DNA of 46,000 nucleotides, taken from Prorocentrum cordatum. Its lineage: Eukaryota; Sar; Dinophyceae; Prorocentrales; Prorocentraceae. The stretch spans positions 92,501 through 138,500 of the forward strand of contig CAUYUJ010018327.1 of NCBI GenBank assembly GCA_963575745.1. Reading direction: 5' to 3'. Positions 20,041 through 29,950 of the stretch are shown here, in pieces. The notes under the pieces are model-generated. The model was not told the origin of the DNA. It was given only the letters and a program-made list of their open reading frames with translations, and did no database searches. The position numbers and the translations under genes are program-made. Numbering within the stretch: the stretch's first letter is position 1; every line of letters starts with the position of its first letter.

Positions 20041-21009
20041 ATTCCTCTCGCTTCGCGGGGTGCACGTCCGGAGCACGTACAGTCACGTCGTCGCGGGGCC
20101 TCTTGGGCGCCTCTTGGGGGCCTCCTGGAGGCCTCCTGGGAGTTTCTTTTGGCCTCTTGGGGACTTCTTTGGGGGCTTTCCCCCCTCCCCCCTTTTCATA
20201 CACCCTCCCCATCTTCCCTTCCAGCGCCGGCTCTAATCATGGGCGCCGCAGTGACCAACTTCCACCTGGCTGGCGCTGCGCCGCAGTTCACTCCAGTCGC
20301 TGTGTGGCCTTTGAGGGGCTTTTTGGGGGCCTTTTGGAGGCTTCTGGGGGACTTCTTGGAGGCCTCTTGGGGGCCTCTTGGGGCCTCTTGGGGGCGTCTT
20401 GGGCCATCTTGTGTCGCTTTTGCGCGGTTTCGCCCCTTCGGAGGCTGTCTTGGGAGCCTCTCGCGGCCACATTGGGGCCCTCTTGGGGTCCTCTTGGGCC
20501 GGCTTCGCGGCCTCTTGGACCGTCTTGGGGGCCTCTTTGGGCCGTTTTGGGGTCCTCTTGGGCCGTCTTGGGGCCCTCTTGGGGGCTTTTGGGGTTGTTT
20601 TGGGGCGATTCTGGAAGCTGCTTGGGCCGTCATAAACTTTCGAGAGTCGGAACAGGCGAGAACGCTAACATATTGCAGAAAAGCCATAGGACAATCAATG
20701 ATTTCGGCCTCTGGAGGCGCAGTTGTGGGCGCTCTTAGGGGTCCTCCTGGGTCTTCCTTAGGGCTTTTGGGGCCTTCTTGGGGCCGATTTGGGGGCCTCA
20801 TGGCCCCCCATTGGGAATATCTTGGGCCGTCTTGGGCCGTCTTGGGGCCATCTTGGGCCATCTTGAGGCCCCCTCTGGGGTCCCCAGAGGCCAAAGAGGC
20901 CGAATTTGTTGATTTTTCATCGGTTCTTGTAGGTTTGGGGCCCCAGAAGGAGGGCCGATCATTTTGGTCCGTTCCTGCGGCGCGGCTCCCAGGGGGGTCT
21001 ATGGGGGGA
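20040..21009 (+). repeat. 1.1 kb array unit 1 (5'-truncated)
   Basis: The unit starts inside module 1, directly after the GAT/GAC tract, so its 5' ~60 bp are missing. Module 2 (about 20224-20286) is intact through GAAPQ, but the next codons differ from the other units because of a short deletion. The remaining blocks are complete. Confidence 0.85.
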
Positions 21010-22049
21010 GGCATAATCACGTAACACAATGCAACATGTGGCAATTAGGCAATCATTGGATACATTGGATACGTTGCATTAAGGCGTTCGCCGAAAAACG
21101 CTGCCGCTCAGCACGTCACCTCCGGACGTGGATTCCTCTCGCTTCGCGGGGTGCACGTCCGGAGCACGTACAGTCACGTCGTCGCGGGGCCTCTTGGGCG
21201 CCTCTTGGGGGCCTCCTGGAGGCCTCCTGGGAGTTTCTTTTGGCCTCTTGGGGACTTCTTTGGGGCCTTTCCCCCCTCCCTCCTCTTCATACACCCTCCC
21301 CATTTTCCCTTCCAGCGCTGGCTCTAATCATGGGCGCCGCAGTAACCAACTTCCACCTGGCTGGCGCTGCGCCGCAGTTCGCCCAGAAGGGGGGAAATAT
21401 CATTACATTCCAGTCGTTGTGTCGCCTTTGGGGGGCTTTTTGGTGGCCTTTTGGAGGCTTTTCGGCGACTTTTTAGAAGTTTCTTGGGGGCCTCTTGGGG
21501 ACCGTTTCGCCCCTTCGGAGGCTGTCTTGGGAGCCTCTCGCGGCCGCACTGGAGCCCTCTTGGGGTCCTCTTGGGCCCTCTTCGCGGCCTCTTGGACCGT
21601 CTTGGGGGCCTCTTTGGGCCGTCTTGGGGCCCTCTTGGGGGCTCGTTGGGTTGTTTTGGGGCGATTATGGAAGCTGCTTGGGCCGTCATAAACTTTCGAG
21701 AGTCGGAACAGGCGAGAACGCTAACATATTGCAGAAAAGCCATAGGACAATCAATGATTTCGGCCTCTGGAGGCGCAGTTGTGGGCGCTCTTGGGGTCCT
21801 CCTGGGTCTTCCTTAGGGCTTTTGGGGCCTTCTTGGGGCCGATTTGGGGGCCTCACGGGCCCCCGTTGGGAATATCTTGGGCCGGTTTGGGGCCATCTTG
21901 GGCCGTCTTGGGGCCCTCTTGGAGTCCCCAGAGGCCCAAGAGGCCGACTTCGTTGATTTTTCATAGGTTCTTGTAGGTTTGGGGCCCCAGAAGGAGGGCC
22001 GATCATTTTGGTCCGTTCCTGTGGCGCGCCTCCCAGGGGGGGTTAGGGG
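21010..22049 (+). repeat. 1.1 kb array unit 2
   Basis: A complete unit. Module 1 is at about 21097-21180 and module 2 at about 21315-21380. The 5' reading that begins ATGTGGCAATTA is one base out of frame with module 1 because of a five-A run (ccgaaaaacg), where units 5 to 7 have four. Confidence 0.88.
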
Positions 22050-23753
22050 GGATACATAATAATGTAACACAACGCAACATGTGGCAATTTGGATACGTTG
22101 CATCAAGGCGTTCGCCGAAAAACGCTGCCGCTCAGCACGTCACCTCCGGACGTGGATTCCTCTCGCTTCGCGGGGTGCACGTCCGGAGCACGTACAGTCA
22201 CGTCGTCGCGGGGCCTCTTGGGCGCCTCTCGGGGGCCTCCTGGAAGCCTCCTGGGAGTTTCTTTTGGCCTCTTGGGGACTTCTTTGGGGCCTTTCCCCCT
22301 CCCTCTTTTCATATACCCTCCCCATCTTCCCTTCCAGCGCCGGCTCTAATCATGGGCGCCGCTGTGACCAATTTTCACCGGGCTGGCGCTGCACCGCAGT
22401 TCGCCCAGAGGGGGGAAAATATCATTACACTCCAGTCGTTGTGTGGCCCTTGGGGGGTTTTTTGGGGGCCTTTTGGAAGCTTCTTGGGGACTTTTTGGAG
22501 GCTTCTTGGGGGCCCCTTGGGGCCTCTTGGGGGCGTCTTGGGCCGTCTTGGGGCGCTTTTGCGCCGTTTCGCCCCCTCGGAGGCTGTCTTAGGGGCCTCT
22601 CGCGGCCGCATTGGAGCCCTCTTGGGGCCCTCTTGGGCCGTAGTGCGCGCTCGGGCGGCGGGCGTCTCTCTTCGCCTTCGACTTCTGGAATGCCACATGC
22701 TCCATATCGCTCTTCACGCTTTTTTCGGCTTCTCCCAAACGTCGCCTTGAGTCGGCGAATTCGCGGCGTGCTGTGCCCGCGCTGTCCGCGGCATCCATGC
22801 GCTCCCGCTGCCGGGCCGATGTCTGTAACTAGAGGAAACGCGCGTAAGCCCCCGGCGACCGCCCCCACGACAAAAAACACGAGATGACGAGACGTGCAGG
22901 TTGGGCGTTGGCTGGTTTGCCCTGCTCGTCGGAGCAGTCGCTGTGAGTGAGGTCGTTGTTGGGCGTATTGGAAGCTTATCGGAGCCCTCGAGGAGGCTTC
23001 TTGGTGGCCTTTTCGGGGCTTCTGAGGGACCGTCAAGTGGCCTCTCAGTCCAATCATTGTGGTTTTTTTGGGGGAGCTTCTTGGGGGCCTCCTGGGGGCC
23101 TCTTGGGCGCTACTCGGGTTTTTTTTTACGGGGCCTCTTGGGGCCTCTTGGGGGCGTCTTGAGCCGTCTTGAGGCGCTTTTGCGCTATTTCGCTCCTTCG
23201 GAGGCCGTCTTGGGGGGCTTTCGCGGACGCCTTGGGACAATCTTGGGGTCTTCTTGGGCTGTCTTGGGGGCCTCTTCGACAGTCTTGGGGGCCTCTTTGG
23301 GCCGTCTTGGAGTCCTCTTGGGCTGTGTTGGGGCCCTCTTGGTGACTTTTTGGGTAGTTCTGGGACGATTTGGGAGGTTGCTTGGGTCGCCCTGGGCCCG
23401 TGAGAATCGAAATAAGCGAGAACACAAAAATCTTCAAAACCTTTTTGGGGGAAATCAATGATTTTGGCCGCTGGAGGCACTCCTGGGGGTCCTCTCGGGG
23501 CCGTCTTGGGGCGTCTTGGAAGTGTTTTTTGTTTGGCCCTCTTGGGGCCATCTTGGGTCGTCCTGGTGCCGTCTTGGGCCGTCTTGGGGGCATCTGGAGC
23601 CCTCCTGAGGCCTTGTTGGACCCCCAAGAGGGCCAACAGGCCCAAATCATGGATTTCCCATACGTTTTGGTACGTTTTGGGGGCCCAAACGGGGGGGCGC
23701 CACTTTGGCACGGCGCTGTGGCGCGACTCCAGAGGGGGGGGGGTCGGGGGGGA
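22050..23753 (+). repeat. 1.1 kb array unit 3, with insert and partial duplication
   Basis: Modules 1 and 2 are at about 22117-22204 and 22338-22408. At 22079 an ATG reads in frame into module 1 (MWQFGYVAS...KNAAAQH). After the first ttcgccccctcggaggc block the unit breaks near 22640 into non-repeat DNA (to about 22935), then resumes with a second, diverged middle part containing ttcgctccttcggaggcc at 23189. The unit therefore carries that block twice. Confidence 0.82.
22642..22822 (-). pseudogene. Foreign exon-like fragment, charged helical (unknown)
   Basis: On the minus strand a frame follows ctagttacag (a stop, then an AG acceptor) and reads TSARQRERMDAADSAGTARR, then EFADSRRRLGEAEKSVKSD, MEHVAFQKSKAKRD. 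It stops making sense where the CTTGGGG repeat resumes. The heptad-like charged pattern and the acceptor-like border suggest one internal exon of a coiled-coil protein captured into unit 3. The 5' splice site is not visible. I do not recognise the protein. Confidence 0.4.
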
Positions 23754-24012
23754 GACATAATATTGCAAAACAATACAACATGTAGCAATTACGCAATGAT
23801 TAGAGACATTGGATGCGTTGCATTACCGCATCCGCGGACCTGCCTCCGGCAACACGTCACTTCCGGACGTGGATTCCTGTCGCTTCGCGGGGTGCACGTC
23901 CGGAGCACGTACAGTCACGTCGTCGCGGAGCCTCTTGGGATCCTTTTGGGGGCCTCCTGGAGACCTCCTGGGAGCTTCCTTGGGCCTCTTCGGGGCTTCT
24001 TTGGGACCTCTG

Positions 24013-26455
24013 GCGAGCGCAGCGCGCCCATGAAGATCTGGCGTGGCCAGACGACCTGGGCGTGAGGCCTGGCAGGCCTTCAGCTGAGGAGATGAAGGCG
24101 GTGCTGCGTGCGTTCAGGACGGGCACCGCGGCGGGTTTCGAGGCGGTCAAGCCGCGGCAGCTCCTGGAGCTCAGCGACGAGGGCCTCGAGACGCTCATCG
24201 ACGTCGCGATGGCGGTCGAGCTGGCGGCGGAGTGGCCGCTGCTGCACAACCAGATCGCGTTCCTGGCCAAGAGGTCAGGAGGAGCAAGGCCGGTGGCCAT
24301 CGCCCACGTGCTCGCGAGGATTCAGACGAGGCTGCGCAGGCCAGCGGCGGTCGAGTGGGAGCGCAAAAACGATCGGCCTTTCTTCTGGGCATCCAGGTGG
24401 AAAGGTTGCGCGAGGGCGGTCTGGCAGCAGGCGGTGGGGTGCGAGTGGGCCTCGGCCAGAGGGCGCGACGCGGGCGCCGCCTCCAGTTGGGTCGCCGCGC
24501 TAGTGCTCCTAGACCTACTCAAGACGTACGAGCAAGTGCAGCACGGGCACCTCATTCGCGCTGCGAGGAGGACGGGGTTTCCCTTGTGGCAGCTCAAGCT
24601 GCAGATCAGCCTGTATAGGTCGGCCAGGTGGCTGGCGCGCGACGAGGCTGTCAGCGACGCCATCTACGCGGAGCAGGCCGTGTTGCCAGGGGATGGGCTG
24701 GCAACGCTCATGCTCAAGATGTTGTTGCTGGAGCCGCTGAATAGGCTGCAGGCGCTGGTACCCACGGTGGCCCTCTCGGCGGTCGTGGATGACATCATCA
24801 TCAGGAGGGTTGGAGGCCTGCAGCGCTTCGTCGGGGACATCACGACAGCGGCCAGGCATCTCAAGGTCCTGCTCGGCGAGGTGGACCTGGCGGTCGCTGT
24901 TAAGAAGTCCAAGGCGCTCGCCAACTTCCCTGAGGCGAGGCAGGCGCTGGAGACGAGGCTGCGCAAGCCGCTGGGGGTGCTGGCGGCGCGGCAGGAGCGC
25001 AACCTGGGGGTCGACTTCAGCGGGGGCAAGAGGCTGGGGCGCGCGGTGCGCGCGGGGCGCTTCCAGCAGGCGGGGCAAAGGCTGAGGAAGTTCAAGGTGT
25101 TGAAAATGGTGAAGGCCAAGAGGTTCGCCACGAGGAGGGTGGCGAAGACAGGACTGCACCCTAGCATCGGCTACGGCACGGCCATCGCGGGGTGTGCGAT
25201 GGGCGAGCTGGACCGCGCCAGGACGATGACGTCCGTGGCGGTGTCCAACACCGCGGCGAGCAAGAGTAGGTCGCTGGGGCTGCTGCTGCAGCCTGGGCTC
25301 GACCCGATCATTGACGCGACCTGCGTGCCCGTGATGATGCTGTTGCGGGCGGTGTGGGAGAACTGGGTGCCTCTCCACATGGTGGTCCGCTGCCTGCAGG
25401 ACAAGAGGACCGCCGCCTGGGCTCGCGTTGAGGGGCCGTGCGCGGCGACGGCATTGTCGCTGCGGAGGATCGGTTGGGAGGTGGCAGTGGCCAACAGCTG
25501 GGTCATGGACGACGGCCTCACCATTGCGCCGTTCGACGTGGCGCCGTGGGTCGTGCGCAAGCTGGTCATGCGAGGGGTGCAGCGGTGGCAGTGGAGGCAG
25601 GTCAGCAAGGACCCAGGGCGTGGCCGCCTGGCAGGAGGCGGCGAGCTCGAGCCGCTGGTGAGGCCGACCACCACAGATAGAGTGCACCACCCTGAGGGTC
25701 TGCTGGGAGGAGGCGCTGGCAAGGTCAAGGCGCGGCTCACGCAGCGGGAGATGGCGCACCTGCGGTCCCTCATCGTCAACGGGCAGTGGACGCAGGCACG
25801 TAAGGCGGAGAAGGGGCTGGCGAGTAGCGCTGAGTGCCTCAGGTGCGGGTTGGAGGGCACCCTGATGCAAAGGCACTGCGACTGTGCAAGCTGGCAAGAG
25901 GTGCTGGCCCTTCCCCCTGACCTGGCGGGCCTCAGGAGGAGACGGCAGGAGCCTGGGGTCCAGCTGCTGCTGGAGAGGTGCCTGCGGCCAGTGCCGAGGG
26001 GGCTGCGCAAGCCTCAGGCCAGCGACCTGGTCTGCTGGAAGGGTGACCGTGAAGGAGGGGTTCTGCCAGCTGGCGAGCTCTTCCTGGACGGCTCGGCGTT
26101 CGAGGCGGACTACGGCGAGTTCACGTCGGCGGGCTGGAGTGCAGTTGCGCTGATGGAGGGTGGGGACGTGTACAGGGCGTCGATCGCTGGCCAGATGGTC
26201 GGCCCGTGCGTCGACATCAACGGCAGCGAGCTCACGGCGGTGATCATGGCGCTGAGGTACGGCAACGGTGACGCCGTGCTGGTTGTGGACTCGAAGTACG
26301 CGTTCGACAGCTTCTACCAGGTGGGTCGTATGCGCACGACGGCCAGCTGTCATTCCTGGGCGCACCTGCGGAGGCAAGCTTGGGCGCTGGTGGATGAACG
26401 CGGAGGCCTGGGAAGCGAGGTGCACCTGATGGGGGGTGCCCAGCCACGGCAATAG
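24013..26455 (+). pseudogene. Reverse transcriptase and RNase H (frame 1 part)
   Basis: This frame is open from 23813, but the part before ~24013 is translated array sequence. RT motifs: LLDLLKTYEQVQHG holds the motif A Asp (codon 24512). LPGDGLATLMLKMLL is motif B. SAVVDDIIIRR is motif C with the Asp pair at 24788-24793 (VVDD, where many families have a Phe/Tyr or Ala first residue). A CX2C...C cluster (ECLRCGLEGTLMQRHCDC, codon 25835) lies between RT and RNase H, as in known dinoflagellate LINEs. RNase H has LDGS (Asp at 26087), GSELTAV (Glu at 26228) and VVDSKYA (Asp at 26288). The frame is lost in a six-G run at 26431-26436 and stops at 26455. Confidence 0.88.
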
Positions 26456-27614
26456 GCAGCAGGCGGTGGCTGGGAAGGTGTCGCACCGCGACTGGCACGG
26501 CAATCGTCTGGCCGACCGCGCGGCCAAGGAGGCTGCCGCAGCGGGGCGCCTGCCTGGCCGCGAGCGCTTGCAGCTTGCTCATAGCCGAGGACTCGTCGAC
26601 AGGGTCGCCTTGCGGTGCTCGGCGGTGGGCACCCGGGTAGACTGCAGCGACACCACGCATGGCAAGGTGAAGCAGCAGCGGGCTCTTCCCGAGAGGCGCA
26701 CGGCAGCCGCGCAGGTGGCATGCACCTGGCGCGGGCAGCCTGGGCAGCCCATGTGGTGTGAGGTCTGCAGGTGGGAGGAGAGAGTGGGCGAATGCCCAGG
26801 CCCCATAGTGGCGGACGCGGCGAAGGCCAACAGGAGGCTGAGGCAGCAGGAGCTCACCGCCCACGACCTGGTGGTCATCCGCCCCGCCGTGGACGAACAG
26901 CTGGAGTGCAGGATGCCGCGCGTCGCCTGCCGCCTCTGCGGGCTCGCGGGCGCCGCCAGGGCATGCGGCTTCAGCGGTGAGTGCAAGCTGCCGCCTTCCG
27001 CGCCGAGCAGTGCTGCGGTGGCCAAACTGCAGCGGGGGCTCGCGCCCCGCACGGCGAGGGTGGCGCCAGTCGTCATCGCGCGCCTCGACGACCTGAATGG
27101 GGAGCTGATGGGCGCGGAGGCGACTGGCGGGCGTGCAGACCAGCCGGCGGCGGCCAGCGCCGTGGCTGGAGGTGCGGGCGTGCAGGAGACCACGCCTGCA
27201 GAGCCGCCTGCCTGTGGAGGTGGAGGCAGCTCGCCGAGGCTGGCCGCCGCTGGGGATCCAGGACGTGAGAGCCAGCCGCTGGCGGGCGGCCCTGAGGAGG
27301 TCGGCGTGGACGTGCTGCTGGTGACCACGCTGGAGGAGCCGCCTGCTGGCGGAGGGGGAGGAGGTTCGCCCCGGCGGCGCTGCAGGCGCGCGCGCAGTTC
27401 TGCGCCGTCGCCGCACCGCGAGGCCAAGGTGGCCAGGCTGCAGGGGGAGAGCCAGCCGCCTGCAGGTGGCCCTGCTGCTGGAAGCGAAGCAGGGGCTGCG
27501 GGCGGCGGCGGCGGCTGGCCGAGGCCGCGGCGCCGAGCCCGTGAGCGAAGCTGCTCGCCAGGCCTGGCCGCCAAGGTGGCTAGGCTGCTGCGGGCTGCGA
27601 GAGGTGAGTCCTGA
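26436..27614 (+). pseudogene. RNase H end and Cys/Pro/Gly-rich C-terminal region (shifted frame)
   Basis: This is the continuation of the retrotransposon protein in the next frame. It opens with PSHGNRQQ...WHGNRLADRAAKEAA, the last RNase H segment, with its Asp at 26514. All four acidic RNase H residues are therefore present, but split across two frames. Downstream are two Cys clusters (MWCEVCRWEERVGEC; ACRLCGLAGAARACG...GEC) and a long Gly/Ala/Pro-rich tail with repeated KVARL and GESQP motifs, ending at TGA 27612-27614. The tail repeats (ESQPLAGGP, ESQPPAGGP; AKVARL three times) suggest internal duplication. The function of the tail is unknown. Confidence 0.8.
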
Positions 27615-27677
27615 CTGGCGGCCTCGGGCGCGTGACCGCGCCAAGGTGAGGGCGCGCGCGGGGGCGCGCGCGGGGGT

Positions 27678-27697
27678 GACCGTGGCTCGACACGGTC
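27678..27697 (+). other. Perfect 7 bp hairpin at the retrotransposon 3' end
   Basis: gaccgtg, a six-base loop gctcga, then cacggtc. It lies 60 bp after the ORF stop and about 20 bp before array sequence resumes. It is preceded by two gcgcgcgcggggg repeats. 3' stem-loops serve as RT recognition structures in some LINEs; that role here is inferred. Confidence 0.5.
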
Positions 27698-27764
27698 GCT
27701 CTACCCCGCGGGCATCACCCAGGGGGGGTTTGGGGGGAGACATAATAATGCATCACAAAGCAAT

Positions 27765-27909
27765 ATGTGGCAAATCTGCAAACATTGGACACATTGGATC
27801 CAATGCGTTATAGCATCCGCGGAAAACGCTGCCGCTCAGCACGTCACTTCCGGACGCGGGTTCCTTTCGCTTCGCGGGGTGCACGTCCGGAGTACGTACA
27901 GTGAAGTCG
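27765..27909 (+). CDS. Candidate first coding module of array unit 5 (unknown)
   Basis: ATG at 27765 starts MWQICKHWTHWIQCVIASAE, followed by NAAAQHVTSGRGFLSLRGVH and VRSTYSEV. The same reading is present in unit 7 (ATG at 29978, MWELCKHWTHWIHCITASAE). In unit 6 a ~25 bp duplication shifts the start region. Across all units, differences from AAAQ to STYS in this frame fall at third positions and are synonymous. The downstream G-rich sequence is probably not coding. I recognise no family. It could be a first exon of a small tandem-array gene or part of a mobile element's protein. Confidence 0.35.
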
Positions 27910-28020
27910 TTTTGGGGGTTCTCGGGAGTTTCGTGGGGGCGTCTTGGGCCGTCTTGGGGACGTCTTTGGGGCCTCTCCCCTCTCCCTCCTTCTCATACTC
28001 CCTTCCCATATCCCCTTCCA

Positions 28021-28092
28021 GCGCCAGCACTAATCATGGGCGCCGCCGCGACCAACTTCCATTTGGCTGGCGCTGCGCCGCAGTTCGCCCAG
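28021..28092 (+). CDS. Candidate second coding module of array unit 5 (unknown)
   Basis: A pyrimidine tract ending in cttccag precedes a frame reading APALIMGAAATNFHLAGAAP QFAQ. The other copies are at about 20224-20286, 21315-21380, 22338-22408, 29153-29224 and 30256-30318. Most differences between copies are third-position (gca/gct/gcc, aac/aat, ttc/ttt, cac/cat, gcg/gca, cag/caa) or a synonymous Leu change (ctg/ttg). Three changes alter a residue (Val/Ala, Leu/Arg, Pro/Leu). The acceptor-like border suggests an exon. No donor is evident. Confidence 0.35.
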
Positions 28093-28823
28093 GGGGGGAA
28101 AATGACAGTACACTCCAGTCGCTGTGTGGGCTTTGGGGGGCTTCTATGGGGCCTTTGGGAGGCTTCTTGAGGACATCTTGGTGGCCTCTTGGGCGCTTCT
28201 TGGGGCCCCTTGAGGGCGTCTTGGGGGCCTTTTGGGGCCTCTTGGGGGCGTCCTGGGCCGTCTTGGAGTGTTTTTCTGCCGTTTCGCCCCTTCGGAGGCC
28301 GTCTTGGGGGCCTCTCGCGGCCGCCTTGGGGCCCTCTTGGGGTCCTCTTGGGCCGTCATAGGGACCTCTTGGACCGTTTTGGGGGCCTCTTTGGGCTGTC
28401 TTGGGGTTCTGTTGCCCTCTTGGGCCGTCTTGGGGCCCTCTTGGGGGCTGCTTGGGTTGTTCTGGAGCGATTTGGGAAGCTGCTTGGGCCGCAAAGGCGA
28501 GAACGCGAAAACATAGCCAAAACCAAAAGGGAATCAATGATTTTGGCTTCTGGAGGCGCAATTGTGGGCGCTCTTGGGGCCCTCTTGGGCCGTCATTGGG
28601 GTTTTTTGGGCCCTTTTGGGGCCGTCTTGGACCGTCTCGGGGCCGTCTTGGCCCGCACAGAACCCATTTTGAGCCGTCTTGGCACCCTCTTGGCCCCCCA
28701 AGAGGCCCAAGAAGTCGAAATCATAGATTTTCTATAGGTTGTGGTAGGTTTTTGAGCCCCGGGAGGGGGGGGCCACTTTGGTCCGCTCCTGTAGCGCAGC
28801 TCCCAGGGGGGGGTTAGGGGGGA

Positions 28824-29950
28824 GACAGAATAATGTAACACAATACAGCATGTGGCAATTATGCAAACATTGGACACATTGGATTATGCAAACATTGGAC
28901 ACATTGGATCCACTGCATTACAGCATCCGCGGAAAACGCTGCCGCTCAGCACGTCACTTCCGGACGTGGATTCCTCTCGCTTCGCGGGGTGCACGTCCGG
29001 AGCACGTACAGTCACGTCGTCGCGGAGCTTCTTGGGAGCTTCTTGGGGGCCTCCTGGAGGCTTCCTGGGAGTTTCCTTGGGCCTCTTGGGGGCTTTTTGG
29101 GGGCCTCTCCCCCCTCCCTCCTTTTCATACTCCCTCCCCATATTTCCTTCCAGCGCCGGCTCTAATCATGGGCGCCGCTGTGACCAATTTCCACCTGGCT
29201 GGCGCTGCGCCGCAATTTGCCCAGGTTGGAAAAATGACATTACACTCCAGTCGTTGTGTGGCCTTTGGGGGGCTTCATTCGAGCCTTTGGGAGGCTTGTT
29301 GAGGACATCTTGGAGGCCTCTTGGGGGCTTTTTGGGGCCCCTTGGGGGCCTCTTGGGGTCTCTTGGGGGCGTCTTGAGCCGTATCGGGGTGCCTTTGCGC
29401 CGCTTCGCCCCTTCGGAGGCCGTCTTGGGGGCCTCTCGCGGCCGCCTTGGGGCCCTCTTGGGGTCCTTTTGGGCCTTCATAGGGGCCTCTTGGACCGTCT
29501 TGGGGGCCTCTTTGGGCCGTCTTGGGGTTTTGTTGGGCCGTATTGGGGCCCTCTTGGGGGCTTCTTGGGTTGTTTTGGAGCGATTTGGGAAGCTGCTTGG
29601 GCCGCAAAGGCGAGAACGCTAAAACATTACCAAAACAAAGGGGAATGAATGATTTTGGCTTTTGGAGGCGCAGTTGTGGGCGCTCTGGGCCCTCTTGGTT
29701 GGGCCGTCATTGGGGCTTTTTGGGCCTTTTGGGTGCCTCTTGGACCGTCTCGGGGCCGTCTTGGCCCGCACAAGGCCCATTTTGAGCCGTCTTGGCGCCC
29801 TCTTGGCCCCCCAAGAGGCCCAAGAAGTCGAAATCATCGACTTTCTATAGGTTTTGGTAGGTTTTTGAACCCCAGGAAGGGGGGGAGAGGGGGGGGGGGG
29901 CACTTTGATTTGTTCCTGTGGCGCAGCTCCCAGGGGGGGGTAAGGGGGGG
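28824..29950 (+). repeat. 1.1 kb array unit 6
   Basis: A complete unit with module 1 at about 28934-29018 and module 2 at about 29153-29224 (caa and ttt variants). Near its start ttatgcaaacattggacaca is tandemly duplicated (28859-28908). This adds about 25 bp and breaks the ATGTGGCAATTA reading frame relative to units 5 and 7. Confidence 0.88.

Larger units (their letters stand above)
24011..27718 (+). mobile_element. Non-LTR (LINE-type) retrotransposon, 5'-truncated and frameshifted
   Basis: The unit sequence stops at about 24010 (...gggacctctg) and resumes at about 27718 (caggggggg). Between them are a reverse transcriptase, a Cys cluster and an RNase H domain. No endonuclease domain or poly-A is present, and the 5' end begins inside the region before the RT fingers, as in a 5'-truncated insertion. 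The base composition (GCG and CTG codons, few CTTGGGG blocks) differs sharply from the unit. The 3' end has gcgcgcgcgggggcgcgcgc and a perfect 7 bp hairpin. I could not identify a target-site duplication. Confidence 0.85.
23754..27739 (+). repeat. 1.1 kb array unit 4, middle replaced by a retrotransposon
   Basis: The first ~255 bp, including module 1 (about 23850-23921), and the last ~20 bp of the unit flank the retrotransposon. Module 2 and the CTTGGGG blocks are missing. The landmark distance to unit 5 is 3,990 bp. With an element of about 3.7 kb, only ~280 bp of unit remain, so about 0.8 kb of the unit has gone. Confidence 0.8.
27740..28823 (+). repeat. 1.1 kb array unit 5
   Basis: A complete unit and the most diverged in module 1, yet its changes there are nearly all at third codon positions (act, cgc, ggg, ctt, agt). 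An ATG at 27765 opens a frame MWQICKHWTHWIQCVIASAE that runs straight into module 1 and stays open to 28361 through G-rich repeat. Module 2 is at about 28021-28092, preceded by cccatatccccttccag. Confidence 0.88.

Noticed and set aside
20196-21044. Minus-strand frames full of Pro/Arg/Lys (RPQEAPKRPPRG type) across the 1.1 kb units
   Set aside because: They are reverse translations of CTTGGGG blocks, which lack stops in all frames. The spacing of changes does not follow codons there.
24515-26527. Minus-strand frame of 670 codons opposite the reverse transcriptase
   Set aside because: It mirrors the GC-rich RT gene, whose motifs are clear on the plus strand. It has no domain of its own.
26244-27743. 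Minus-strand frame of 499 codons
   Set aside because: It is the shadow of the RNase H and Gly/Pro-rich tail, rich in Arg/Ala/Pro, with no recognisable fold.
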